Assembly (NCBI GenBank): GCA_963669155.1
Contig: OZ022586.1
Coordinates: 23,269,379-23,333,378 of the forward strand
Direction: 5' to 3'
Origin: Arbacia lixula
Taxonomy: Eukaryota; Echinodermata; Echinoidea; Arbacioida; Arbaciidae
Length of the DNA: 64,000 bases
Of this stretch, positions 37,338 through 51,082 are shown in pieces (position 1 is the stretch's first letter; each line of letters begins with the position of its first letter). The position numbers and the translations under genes were made by a program. The notes beneath the pieces are model-generated. The model saw only the letters and a list, made by a program, of their open reading frames with translations. It searched no databases and was not told the DNA's origin.

Positions 37338-38046
37338 TCAGTAGGTGGGGGCAAGGTAGAGATCACAATCAAAGGACACTCCTCCGATCTCTTTAAACAC
37401 GTTATGCGCGCGCTGCTTCTCATCAGCTAACTCCTCGTACAAGGCTTCCTCGGGTGGGGGTGCTGTTGCCTGCTGTGGTTGGGCCGGGAGAGGGCGCACG
37501 CTGGCCACGGGGGCCGTTGGTTTGGTGGCGCTATTCGGAACTGAAGGGACAGTGATGGGCGGGGCCATTGTGCTCGGCGGAAGAGGAGGCGATGCGCTCT
37601 TCTCATTGGCGATCTTGTAATTGCTGACAACGGACTCATCGAAATAGATGTATTCCCCAGCTTGATGATCTGCGTCACTTGCTGGTTTGATGTTGCTCCG
37701 TCCACTCTGCCTATTATCTTGACCGACCGGTTCCACAACGTAGATGTACTCGCTGTTGTAATGGGTTTCCACGCCACATGCGACAGCAGGTTCGGAGCAG
37801 CTGGAACCCGTTTTATCCTGCGTGGAGCAGTCTGCGTAGATGTATTCAGCGTAAATATCTCCTTGCGCGCTGCTCCCGTTGGGAAGCGAGATGATTGGTC
37901 GCGGGGTGACAGGGGGAGGGACGTCCGAGCTTTTGTTCACGCCCTCTGCCTGGTAGGCGGGGTTGGCAAAGTGTGATGATGACGTCATCCGGGCCACGAT
38001 CTCATGTTCCTCGTGGTACATGTCTTTCAGATGACGCAGCCTCCAT
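37338..38046 (-). CDS. EGF/lectin receptor, exon 14 (cytoplasmic tail)
   Basis: Acceptor GCCTCAG, 236 codons plus stop. Basic start (RWRLRHLKD), NPAY, Pro-rich segments, three EYIY motifs exactly 32 residues apart, then YEEL, with F at the place where an ITAM-like pair would have its second tyrosine (VFKEI), and a terminal LYLAPTY. The PxxP segments could bind SH3 domains. Confidence 0.88.
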
Positions 38047-41000
38047 CTGAGGCATAGAACAATTGGGGCAAATGGTCATACATGAAAGACAGGAAAAGAA
38101 AAAATTACCAAGAGCCTCATTTGACGTTAAGGTTATCCTTATAGTAATTTGAAAATGGGAACAAATCTTTGTTTTTCTGATACAAATTAACATTTTTACT
38201 GAGATACTTTTCACTGAAATATACATACGTTGTTCATAGATCTGCTAGCGTCAGATACGTGTTTCGACACAGTATGTGACCTATCATACATCACGAATGT
38301 TAATGTTGACTGAAGTGTCAAATATTACAACTAACAGCTAGTATCTATCTTGACCTTGTTGTTATACTTTTGTGTTACTAGTTTCAAAAGCAGAGGGTAT
38401 TTTTCTTTAAAAGTTTAAAAGGCTTAACATCATATTCGCTATTTTCGTTAGTCCACCAATAAAACATGCAAAATATACATTATTCTGTTTGTGTCCTTGC
38501 CGGTTTTTTTTTCTTCATTTGGGGGGTCCGCAACATATGGATGCCCGCCTAAAATACACAATAGCTACGTCTTGTATGACCATGATGACATGGAGTAGAA
38601 TTGATGGATTTGGTTTCAAGCAGGGCCCTTAGTAAGAACGGTGTCCCTATCACTAACACGGTTACCCTGGGAAAATTAAACTGAATATATCAATCAATAA
38701 ATAAGTGAAGTCAATATAAACGGGATCCAACCTCTTGCGGTAGAGCAGCCCGATGACGACGACGCACAGCCCTGCAGCAGGTATCCCGACATATATCCCT
38801 GCAGCAAGCACAGCACAGGGCACAGTGCGTTAGTGTGAAGTATGGTCTCAAGATGGATGACATACAATGTACAACACCATGATGACTACTGTCAACCTAC
38901 TATGTGCCACACATGGTACATACTTATATACACAAATATCATAGACATGATAGACTTGCAATTGTTTCTGGTGCATAAAGGGCTTGATGATCACCACATT
39001 CACTACACTGGTGTTGCCTAATTGGAATGCTATAATGTGTAAGATTTGAGGAGGTGGAAACATAATCATAAAATATCATATTATTATAAAAATGACAGCA
39101 ATATTGAGAGCAAATTATCTTCTTTCATTTGATACCAAATTCACGATGAATTGTTTACTCTTGACTGATTTCACGCAATTACAAATACTCAATGTCAGAA
39201 ACGTTTTGCGCAGAATAATGAATGTTGTAGATTTTTTCTTTTGCAGCTATTTTATTTTTGTTCAGTTTATTTGGGTTTTTTAATGGTCTGTCTTTAATTG
39301 ATTTCTCTTTGTAAGTTTCATTTTTTTTCTTTCAAATTCATGTATTCTGTTTCCTGTGAAATGACGACTTAATTCGTCAGTCTCAGTTCGTTTCTCCCCG
39401 CCGACACATGGGGGTTGTTTTCCACTTCCCGCTGTACGGCTGCAGTGTTCTCCGGGTTACGAATTTATCTGGGTCTTCCATCAGAACGACCCTTATTCAG
39501 GTTTCAGGCTTGTGCCTTCATTTGGGTATTTTCGGACATTTTTCCAGATTGTTGATTTTGAAGGTAGGCCTACATTTCTCTCAGGAAACCGATGATGGAA
39601 AGCCTGAGCAACTTGCTGCAGGCTTCCAGTGCGATTCCATTCTGTTACAAGAAAAACTCTTTGCTCTCTTGTCAGCTGCATCGTCAGGCAAGCAGTGAAA
39701 ATCCATTCTTCTGACGGATTCACTCTCAATGAGAGAATTTGTAAAGGAAACATAACAAAGAACACAAAAGAAATGCTAGTGAACCATCCATTTTATGCAC
39801 TACGTTGATGCTTCCTAACAAATCTTGCCAAGTTGTCCTGCGCAACTTGATTTTGACAATTTTTTTTTAAACACCTATTGCTCATCAACGCATGACTCTT
39901 ATCTACCATGTTAGGTGTCAAATGAAAGAAGAAAAGTAGTTCATTCTAATGCTGTGTATAATATTCAATGATTTTTTTCAATCAACTAGAGAAATAACAT
40001 AGAATCCCTGTTTCCTTTTTTCTGGGACACACTGTACTGCTCGATAAATGAGCGGTGGTAGAACAGGTAGTGTTTTCTTCAGTTCAAAACTAGACAATGC
40101 AATTAAGGGATGCAAAGTGTTAATGTTCTATGGATATTTCAATAGTAGGCTGTTGTTTACAACATATTTAGCAACACAGTGTGGTTGTATTCGATCGTAT
40201 GTGCAAGCATATATTGTCGGAGAATATAAGAGCACCACAGGTTGATTAAAGCAAAGGACGTACTATGGGACACTCTTACAAGACAGTGTTGAGAGGATAA
40301 GTATCTTGTTATATCCCAATTCTCCCCCAATACATGTACTGACCAATCATTGCAATGTCGTTGTTGTCCATGGTCGTGTTAGTAGGTCTTGGCGTATATC
40401 CTGTAAGTAACGTAGAATAAATAAAGATCACTGACATAGTAAGATACATTCAGGGTTAAGGCCATCGCCGACAATACGATCAGATCAGTCGTACAACCAC
40501 GACCTGCGAGTGGCTGAATCGAGGAACCCATCATTGTTTTTTTTTTTTTTTGCATAAAGGTGATGTCACTTTTCCAGTCGTAGACCATCACGACTACAGA
40601 ATCGTGACAAAACTGCGTCGTTTGTGGTTATCTTTTAGATATTTCCGTTATAACGTAACATACATTCAGTCCAAGGAGAACTCTGTGTAGAAACATCAGC
40701 GGTAAAAATACATAGATGCAGATGTAAGAGAAAGCATTGTGTAGAGATACGAGTGAAGACGTAAGATGGATTCACTCTAAGGAGAACTCTCAGTGTAGAG
40801 ACATAAATGACGAAGTAAAATAAATGACGAAGTAAAATAGACTCAATAGTACGGAAGATTTTGAAAGATGTTGATCATTGTGGTAGTAGTATCGCCAGTA
40901 ACTAGCGATAAAATAAACTCATCAATAAAAGTTTGGAAAGTGTTTTGAGCCACCAATTTCTAATTTCTGGAGACCTGTTTGTCATGTTTGTTTCATTTTA

Positions 41001-44000
41001 AGCATCTAGCATAAGCATAAGCATTCGAGCGATAAAATAAACTCATCAATAAAAGTTTGGAAAGTGTTTTGAGCCACCAATTTCTAATTTCTGGAGACCT
41101 GTTTGTCATGTTTGTTTCATTTTAAGCATCAGTCCAATCGCTTATATTCTCCTCCGTAAAAATTAAAATGTTCCAAATTGACCAAAGTCTGTGCAAATCA
41201 TATTGATTGTGTTGCTACAGGATGATTTAATGAATGTGTGAACGAATGACTAAGTGTTGTTTACCGCATAACAACAAAGTGTGAGGACAGGATTAAGGAT
41301 TCTACATGGTGGCATATTCTGTTTGAGACCCACCTGCAAACTAATGGGAAGTACTCCGCCATGAAGTAACTGTTTGTCACAAAATTTGTTTTATTTTATA
41401 GAGGAAGATATTAGCTAATTGCTTGATGCATGCGATTATCAAATAAATGAGAAATATGTGGCTCAGAAACCTTTCCAAACTTTTTTTGAGGATTATATTG
41501 AGTTGTATCGCCATTGTCTATAATGGGATAATCAAGCTACATTGTTGCTGCACTTCCATTCGATGTTCTGTCTGTCTATGGGAAGCCAATTGGGAAATAT
41601 GAGAGCCAAATGGTACGATACTACAAAAGGACGATCTGTATTTTTCAGATTCATAGTGCTATCATACACAGTGAGATCATTTTCACTAGACGTAATCGAG
41701 TCGTTATTGTAATTCGAGTCAAGAAACATATTTGCATGGATAGGCAATACTTAGGTGACTCGAGGGAATCATCAGTCTTCTGAAATTGGTTGGACATCAG
41801 TTTAGCTTTTAATATATCTAATGTGATACATCGTGTGCCAATGTGTTGTGTGATATGAGCTATATATATATCATATATGAAATAAATGATTTGAGAAATT
41901 CGGATCCTTTGACAAACGCAATCACGAGCACATGCCGGACATATTAGTTCAACATCGATAACTCTCTTATCAGTCGTCCGATTGATCTATCTGATAATTC
42001 TTTTTCTAAAAGTGATCCAAATGAACCCATCTCTTAGCTTTCTTTCTCCCTGAATACGGCCGGAGAGCAACATGCTGGCGATATACGTACCTCCAGACGG
42101 ACGTGGCGTGGTGTTCGGCAAGCATTCGTTAAATGACGACGGGTATGCATCAATTATAGTTTTGGCTGGATGTGGAGTAAGATGAACAGAATTAATTCAT
42201 GACAAGATCATACATTGACTGTGTATTTCATTGTAATTTGTGATTTATAAAAGACAACTTCTTATCAAAGTAAGGAAAGCTAGATCATCATGTTAGCACC
42301 ATGATAAGGATAAGGCGATAATATGTATGCACTAATATTTCACATTGTCATGTAGGTATTACCAGATTCCATAGTCTCATTTACATGTCATTTTCTATTT
42401 TCTGTCCACCTTCCTCAATTAAGTTTAATAAATTAAACTTGCTTTTCTTCTTAAAATTGATTATATCATTTGTTTTTGTAATTTTAATATATCTTTTCAC
42501 TGGATAATATAACACAAACTTTCATATTTCACATTCATCCCGTGAGCACTCTACTTTACTGGTTCAGAGATACGCGTCTGGGAATACCCAACGCCACTTT
42601 GCTTGTTTTGGTCGGGTCCATTCTAACCACGGATTTTTGAAGCAACCTCACTCCATACACTCTTGTTCTAACAGCCTGATCCATTGTCGAGTGCTCATAC
42701 ACCATATATACTGGTCTACGAACTGAGAGGTGAATCCAAAAGGTAGAAGATAGAAGGAGTGAGGAACGGAGAGCATTTTTTTACTCAGAGATGTTTGACA
42801 TGCGACGACCACCGATTCATCTGTGTGGCAATGTATCCAGTTCAGCGCTTTGCTTTGCGCCCTCAACGTCAGACAAAGTTCATAGCCCTCAGACTTGGCT
42901 GCAGATTTCAAAAAATAGGTAAGTTAAGTGGTTGGTTCTTGCTTGAAATACTGTGTAAAACGAACCGAAGGTACAGAAAAATAGCGCAACCTAAGACACA
43001 ACGCATCCAAATATGTTGTACATTAAAACAATACACCGGCACCATAAATTCTTATTTCTAAATACATTTGTACAACCGAGTATAATAATTCAAATCAACA
43101 AATGTAAGACACATTATAGAAAACAAATCGGTGAACCCGTGAAAAAGACGGACCATGACGTTTCGATTTTTTTTTTTATGTATTTACATATATTCACCAT
43201 CAGACTAGATTCAGTTCAATACTGGGATATACATTTTTAGTTGTTTCCTGTGTCAACTCCTTTTTTTGCTGTAATTTCTTAACTTTTGTAAAAATCTTTC
43301 AAAGCCCGACCTTTCAAACTATCAATGAGCCTTCGCAGTGATTTATTTCCCTCTATGAAAGCAACAAAAACAACAAAATCATAATTCCCCCCCCCCCCAC
43401 ACACCATGCCATCGTCCTATTAGAAAAAAAAAATATAAAAATATAATTCTGATTTCAGCAGGACACCTGAATTGTAAAAGATAAGAATACTTGATTACAA
43501 AGACGAAAGAAAACTCGTCAGCCCGGATAAAAGAGAGCTTTTAATAGATCGACTGTGGCTGGGACTGTGATGTGGCAGTTTAAACCTCTCTCTTGTAACA
43601 CCCATGTGGCGATTGCATATGCACCGTAAAATAAAGAGCACCTGTCAGCCACAGTCATAATGATCTTAATTTCTCTTTTCTTTAAGAAGAAAAAACGAAT
43701 TGGAAAATGTCCTGATACAACGTGCAGGCGTTATCCTGTGATCGACTCACCCGGAAAGCTATCATAAAGAAAAGAGACGTCGGCGTCCAACTCGCAGTTG
43801 ATGACGACCCCTTCCGCACTCTTGCGTATTCCCTTGCACCCTATCCAAATGGATACCTCAACCTCCCAATTCCTCTTGGACAGAATCCTTGTGAAAGCGT
43901 CCAGTTCCGCTGTGCTGTCGAAGGTGAGCAGGCGACGAGCAGTTTCAGTAATGCCCTGGTTATACTGACGAGAGAGACGTTGTTGCTTGACTTGCGTGCT

Positions 44001-47000
44001 GCAGTAGATCTTGGCGTTGTCCCAAGTTAGACTCTTGTTCTCAATCTTGTAGCACGCTGTGCACCCTAGCTCCCACCCCGACGGGCACGGCCCTGTCATG
44101 TCTGTCACTGACGGGAGTACGTAAGCCATTCAAAATCATAAATGCACATTATGGAGACATACTGATCATACATGAAAGAGTATATGAATGGTTCATTACA
44201 CGAGTCTATACATTTTGTAGAGCCTTGTCGTGGAAGGATGAATTGGAGGGAAAAGGTCAAGAGAGCACGAGGATGATGATGATGCATGGCCCGTGTGAAT
44301 ACGTCAACGAGAGCGATGAGAATTAAGAGCTGGGCCCTGTATCACAAAGTGAGGTGCTATCTATTGCAACTTTGCGATCGATCTATTACAATTCACCGTA
44401 TCACAAACCGCCACTTCTATCTAGTGCAAGTCCAAGCCTATGCATGATTTTACCATCAATTGTATAGTTAGGATTAATCCACACAATCCAATAGTAAGTT
44501 ACGATCGATGTCGACGGTAATTTTATGTGATACGGGCCCTTCTTCTTGAGTACAATCACCGGAGAGAGCAGGTGAATTACTCTTTTGTGAGCGAGATAAA
44601 ATGGAGCTCGATTCAATCCATATCTATTCAGTTTGTCGAAATGCACACGTCACATACAAAGGCTTAAAGACAAGGGGATTATGCAGGTAATAAAAAATGT
44701 AAAAGAAAAGCACGGAAAATAGAAAAAAATACTGAACAAGAACGTCCCTCCCAATGATAGAACTAGAAACTCAATTCAAGCTGAATTATAGCGATTCTTA
44801 CACGTTTCTTTAATACTTTTTGTTAGCCGCATTTCAGGTGATACTGAAACTGTATATGATATTGTATCATTCATAGTTGCTACCAGAGGTTCATACATTT
44901 ATTTAACGACTTGTTATTTCATAAGGGATATATGCATACCTAGTACAGTAGCCTCTTCGGTGTGTTTTGGTGGGCATGGTGCGGGTGTCTCCGTGCTTGT
45001 CGGTGTAGACACTGCAGTCTTGTTTATTCGGGACATTTCAGTGTATGTTGCAAACTCTTCAGTGTTATTTGTTCGTGATATATTCATGTATGTTGGTGTA
45101 GACACTTCAGTGTTGTTAGGTCGGGACATATTCGTGTATGCTGTTGTAAACTCTTCAGTGTTGTTTGGTCGTGACATATTCGTGTATGTTGGTGTAGATA
45201 CTTCAGTGTTGTTAGGTCGGGATATAGTCGCGTATGCTGTTGTAAACCCTTCAGTGTTGTTAGGTCGGGACATAGTCGTGTATGTTGGTGTAGACATTTC
45301 AGTCTTGTTAGGTTGGGACATATTCGTGTATGTTGGTGTAGACATTTCAGTCTTGTTAGGTTGGGACATATTCGTGTATGTTGGTGAAGACACTTCAGTG
45401 TTGTTAGGTTGGGACATATTCGTGTATGTTAGTGAAGACACTTCAGTGTTGTCAGGTTGGGACATATTCATGTATGTCGGTGTAGACACTTCAGTGTTGT
45501 TAGGTTGGGACATATTCGTGTATGTTGGTGTAGACACTTCAGTGTTGTCAGGTCGGGACATAGTCGTGTATGTCGCTGTGGACATTTCAGTGTAGTTTGG
45601 TCGGTGCAGTTCCGTGTATATTGTTTTCAGCTCTTCAGTGTTGTCTGTTAAGGATAGTTCCGTGTATGTTGTAATCTTCTCGGTGTTGTTTGGTTGGGAC
45701 ACATTTGTGATTGATGTAGTTGCAAGCCACGAGCCTAATAGTATAGCCTCATCTAAGACAGCAAGTTGTCAAAAAAAGAGAATGATAAAGGTGACGTCAC
45801 CATACCATTTTGCCAAAGGCGACTTATGTACACTGCATTCTTCTCTATCCTAAACTCTATATTCTTATCATAGTAAACACATTAGAACCGACATCACTTG
45901 CATAGCCACTGACATGACTGTCAGAGAAGAGGAGAAGATTTGAACTATAAACTGTCTTGTACGAGAGCCAGAAATCAAAAATATATTGATTGTACAATTT
46001 TACCTGCATATACATTTTTAGAAAACTAAATACTTGGAACCCATGAATATCTTATTTGACAAAGGAATGGGATAATTGTTATACAAGTGGCTATCACATT
46101 TCATGCAAGATGCATTTCTTCTTCATAGACGAACATTGCGTGGCAAAGATGCATCAAACATCACTGAACAGAGATGACAGAGATGTAACACAAATCACTT
46201 AACAGAGATGCACATGACCATGATGACACACACATTTAATAATAACCGCGATGACAGATATGAGATCACGAGAAAAGCTTGTATGCTCCCACCTTCGCAG
46301 TTCGGACCGGAGAAGCCAGTAGAACAAATGCAGGTGTACCCATGCAATGTTGAGACGCATATTCCGCTATTCTGGCAAGGGCTTGAGTGGCAGTACGGAA
46401 TCTGCAGGGAACTCGTATCCACTGGTGACGTCATAGTAGGGAAACCAGCAGAAGCTACGAAGCAGAAGAGTTAGATAGCACGACGTAGTCATGTACAGTG
46501 GAGCTCAACCAGAATTCAATATATCTAGCGTGTGCGTCGCATGAACGTGTATGGTATTGTTTTAATGTAGATCAGACAATATCTAGCGTGGACATTGCAT
46601 AAACGTATATGGTGCTTTGATCTAGATCAGACAATATCTCAATTGTGCATTCCATAAAGGCATGTGAGTCATCGGATATGCTTAATGATCTTTGTGGAAG
46701 TGAAATGCATACAACGTATGCATGGTATGGATATAACGAATATTAAATGGACGAGGATATCTTAATGAACAAGGCAGTACTATGTAAAGCGTATCGGAAA
46801 GGCCTCTGCTGATCTTAGCTAACCAAGATTGTTGGAAAAAGTGAGAATTATAGTGCTGATTGCCAGATGAATGATATATTTCCGTTGAATACATTGTTAT
46901 CAATGGTTTACACGGCTTCTAAAAAGACATTATTGTAGGAAACGAAATTCAATATGGGGAGTAGGACCCGGTCATTAATTCAGTAATGAATGATTTACAT

Positions 47001-47162
47001 CACAGCGCAAATATGACAAATTAATGAAATATCAACTTACACAAACGCAGCAACATGGAACAGAATGACAGCAAATAGAAGTGAATGGAAACTGATTGAG
47101 GCGGGCTTCATCCAACAATGCTGAACAATGCCTGATGTTGATGATGATGATGATGATGATGT

Positions 47163-47203
<41 letters not shown>

Positions 47204-50200
47204 CAAATATGACAACGACAAATAAACCCATTTGTGTCATGTTTATCGATGTGTTATGATCATAAAGTGAGTTTGGCGCTATTTGCAGGACAGCAGCGTG
47301 GTGGATGGTTGCAATGAGACAAGGATGGGTACGATACATGATGAGCTTGCTAGCCAATCAAAGGTGATATAGTTTGAGAAACCTCGTTCGTTCTGACTCA
47401 CCAGAGGGCCAGTACTCGCACACCGTCTTGAGTCCGCTGGCACTCAACTGACAGAAACAGAAGTAGCTAGAATCTCCAGCCCAGCACTGCCAGTCGGGTT
47501 CACACGGAGCTCCGGACTGACAAGTGTCCGGGTTGGCTGTGTGGGAATACAGCATATTTGTCTCCCGAAATCACTCATTCTTACAAACGTTACAGTACGT
47601 CACATGTCCACTTCTCGGAGTGGAGGAAACATTGAGGATTGACGTGATGAACAAAGGGTTAAATTGACAACACAGACTAAGCTCAGATTCGTTTTTTTTT
47701 TCTTTCGTTCAGGGTTTGACAAATTCTTCTCTACTGACATAGCAATAGCCCCACAAGTAATGGATGAAATGATGCTGATGTTTTTTAATTTTCAGATTTA
47801 GTAAAAACATTTAACAAGATGTTTGGACTACAACATCATGTTCGTGGATAATCTTGATACAAGCGGTTTATATTATGAAATTAGTTCATTTCTTCCTTAG
47901 ATTATCTATTACATTCATTATGCTATTTCCTTGCCACTTGTGATCAAAACAAATGCTTAGAAGTTATGATGTTCGCAAATACGTTCAGAGGACTCCTCGG
48001 TACTTTAAATTATTTTCTAAATATAACTATATCCTCCTCCTCCCCCCCCCCCCCCGCCACTCTCTCTCACACTTACTGAGTAGATCTCTCAGACATTATT
48101 CTTATCATAGTAAACACATTAGAACCGACATCACTTGAATAGCCACTGACATGACTGATCTGGTCAAAAGAAGATTTGAAGTATAAACTGTCTTGTACGA
48201 GAGCCAGAAATAAGAAATATATTGATTGTACAACTTTACCTGCATATACATTTTAGAAAACTAAATACTTCGAATCAATGAATGTACTTATTGTGTTTTC
48301 TTATTTGACAAAGGAATGGGATAATTGTTATACACGTGGCTATCACATTTCATGCAAGATGCATTTCTTCTTCATAGACGAACATTGCGTGGCAAAGATG
48401 CATCAAACATCACTGAACAGAGATGACAGAGATCTAACACAAATCACTTAACAGAGATGCACATGACCATGATGACACACACACTTAATAATAACCGTGA
48501 TGACAAATATGAGATCACGAGAAAAGCTTGTATGCTCCCACCTTCGCAGTTCGGACCGGAGAAGCCAGTAGAACAAATGCAGGTGTACCCATGCAATGTT
48601 GCGACGCATATTCCGCTATTCTGGCAAGGGCTTGAATAGCAGTACGGAAACTGCATGGAACTCGTATCCACTGGTGACATCATAGTAGGGAAACCATCAG
48701 GAGCTACGAAACAGAAGAGTTAGATAGCACGACGTAGTCATGTACAGTGGAGCTCAACCAGAATTCAAAATATCTAGCGTGTGCGTCGCATGAACGTGTA
48801 TGGTATTGTTTTGATGTAGATCAGACAATATCTAGCGTGGACATTGCATAAACGTGTATGGTATTGTTTTGATGTAGATTATACAAATATATCAAGCTGT
48901 GAGATTGTATAGTGGAAATTATCTATCTGAGGAGGGAGTGACATAGAACTATTTTTTCCGAGGGGCGAAGCCCCCGAGGAAAAAATAGTAACTTATGCCA
49001 GTCCCTCCGAAGATGGATAATTTCCACTATACTTTCGAACTCAATGCTTGGTATATTTGTTTTATATCCCTTTTGTAAAACAATAACAGAACAAAAATAG
49101 TCGCCTTTTTTTTCTCTGTCTCGATATCGGTTCATCCCAGGTAAATGCGCAACACGCCGCGCACTGCATTCACTGTGCACTAATTTACGCGTGCTCAGGC
49201 AGAGAGCATGCGCAGTAGTCCCAAGAAAGAAAATAGTAAATAGAGCATGCGCAGTCCTCCCCAGGAAAAAATAGTGAAAATTATATCCCTCATTAATATA
49301 TTCCAGTTCGTTGATTGCTTGAAAGGGTGTCACATGACCACAAATAGATGAACTATTTGAAGAAAGAGAGCTCAGAGGGAAGAAAAGTACTATTTCGTGA
49401 CGTCAGAGGGAAAAAAAGTACTATTTCGTGACGTCATGTCAAAAATAGTCTTATTTATATCCCTCATTAATATATTCCAGTTCGTTGATTAGTTGAAAGG
49501 GTGTCATATGACCACAAATAGATGAACTATTTGAAGGAAGAGAGCTCAGAGGGAAGAAAAGTACTATTTCGTGACGTCAGAGGGAAAAAAAGTACTATTT
49601 CGTGACGTCATGTCAAAAATAGTCTTATTTTTCCCTCTGGACTATCGATATCTGGGCTATCGGTGATCGATACAATTTTCATCGATTCATCCCAGGTAAA
49701 TGCGAGGCCCGCAAAATCTACGCGATACATTTCTTTCCAGCTGCCTTTTGACGTTTTAGCGGAAAATTATTGGGCGCGCTGCCGGAACTCCCGCGGTGTT
49801 GCGGCCGAGGTGCAGTTTGCTCAAGCCGCAGGAAATAACAAAACATCTGACTCGGGCTCCTGCGTTCGGAGCTTAGAGCATGGGCACTATTTACAAAATC
49901 CATGGTAAGGATTAAATTAATGAACAAAGAATATATTATGAAGGATATAAAACAAATATTTCATGATCTTTATTTGGGAACTTTGTGGAATCTATTGGTC
50001 CCCTCGGTGAAGTGGAGGGCGTGCGGTATCATTTTCAAATAGTATCAAATAGTACCGCACGCCCTCCACTTAACCTCGGTGCAAATAGATTCCACAAGAT
50101 CCCTCATGGTCATGAAATATTTGTATACTATCCGGAGCTCTTCGACCATCAATTGACCAATCACATTCCCAGAATACTCATGAATATTCATAGAAAGGAT

Positions 50201-51038
50201 ATAACATACAATATCTAGCGTGTACATTGCATAAACGTATATGGTGCTTTGATCTAGATCAGACAATGTCTAGCTTGTTCAGTGCATGAACACGTATGGT
50301 CTTGCTTCGATCTAGATCAGACAATATCTAAATTGTGCATTCCATAAAGGCATGGGATCTTGCTTTAATCTATACAAAAATAGACGAGTTTTAGTCATGT
50401 TGGTTGGACTACACTGCAGGTACCATCTCACCAACAGTGTGTATCTTTCTGACGACGTGTAACAGCTCTGCTCGCAATATCCCACTCACCTTTTCTTCTC
50501 TCCATGAACTTTTCATAGTATTCATCACAAGAGAAAACATGTTACATCATATGAGTCATCGGATATGATTAATGATCTTTGTGGAAGTGAAATGCATACA
50601 ACGTATACATGGTATGGATATAACGAATATAAAATGGAAGAAGATAATATGTTAATGAACAAGGCAGTACTATGTAAACATGGTAAAGAGTATCGGAAAG
50701 GCCTCTGCTGATCTTAGCTAACCAAGATTGTTGGAAAAAGTGAGAATTATAGTGCTGATTGCCAGATTAATGATATATTTCCGTTGAATACATTGTTATC
50801 AATGGTTTACATGGCTTCTAAAAAGACATCATTGTAGGAAACGAAATTCAATATGGTGAGCAGGACCCGGTCATTAATTCAGTAATGAGTGATTTACATC
50901 ACAGCGCAAATATGACAAATTAATGAAATATCAACTTACACAAACGCAGCAACATGGAACACAATGACACCAAATAGAAGTGAATGGAAACTGATTGAGG
51001 AGGGCTTCATCCAACAATGGCTGAACAATGCCTGATGT

Positions 51039-51082
<44 letters not shown>

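Larger units (their letters stand above)
45861..48097. repeat. Tandem EGF segment, unit 3 (no large insertion)
   Basis: First of three head-to-tail copies in window order. It starts attcttatcatagtaaacac and carries exons 7 and 6. At 2.2 kb it is the shortest unit and probably closest to the ancestral length. Intronic sequence is nearly as similar between units as exonic sequence. The internal (GAT)n run at 47133-47203 is longer here than in the other two. Confidence 0.88.
48879..50207. mobile_element. Composite foldback insertion in EGF unit 2
   Basis: Absent from units 1 and 3. It begins with a hairpin (about 48884-49059, arms caaatatatcaagc and gcttggtatatttg, with an inner loop around ttccgaggggcgaagccccc). 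It then has a 174-bp direct repeat (49283-49456 and 49457-49630) and a second hairpin at 49979-50098. No intact transposase is seen. It may be one foldback transposon or nested elements. Confidence 0.72.

Noticed and set aside
44960..45595. 211-codon plus-strand frame of VGVDTSVLL repeats
   Set aside because: It is the mirror of the 48-bp repeat in the minus-strand stalk exon, which has matching splice sites and phases on both sides.
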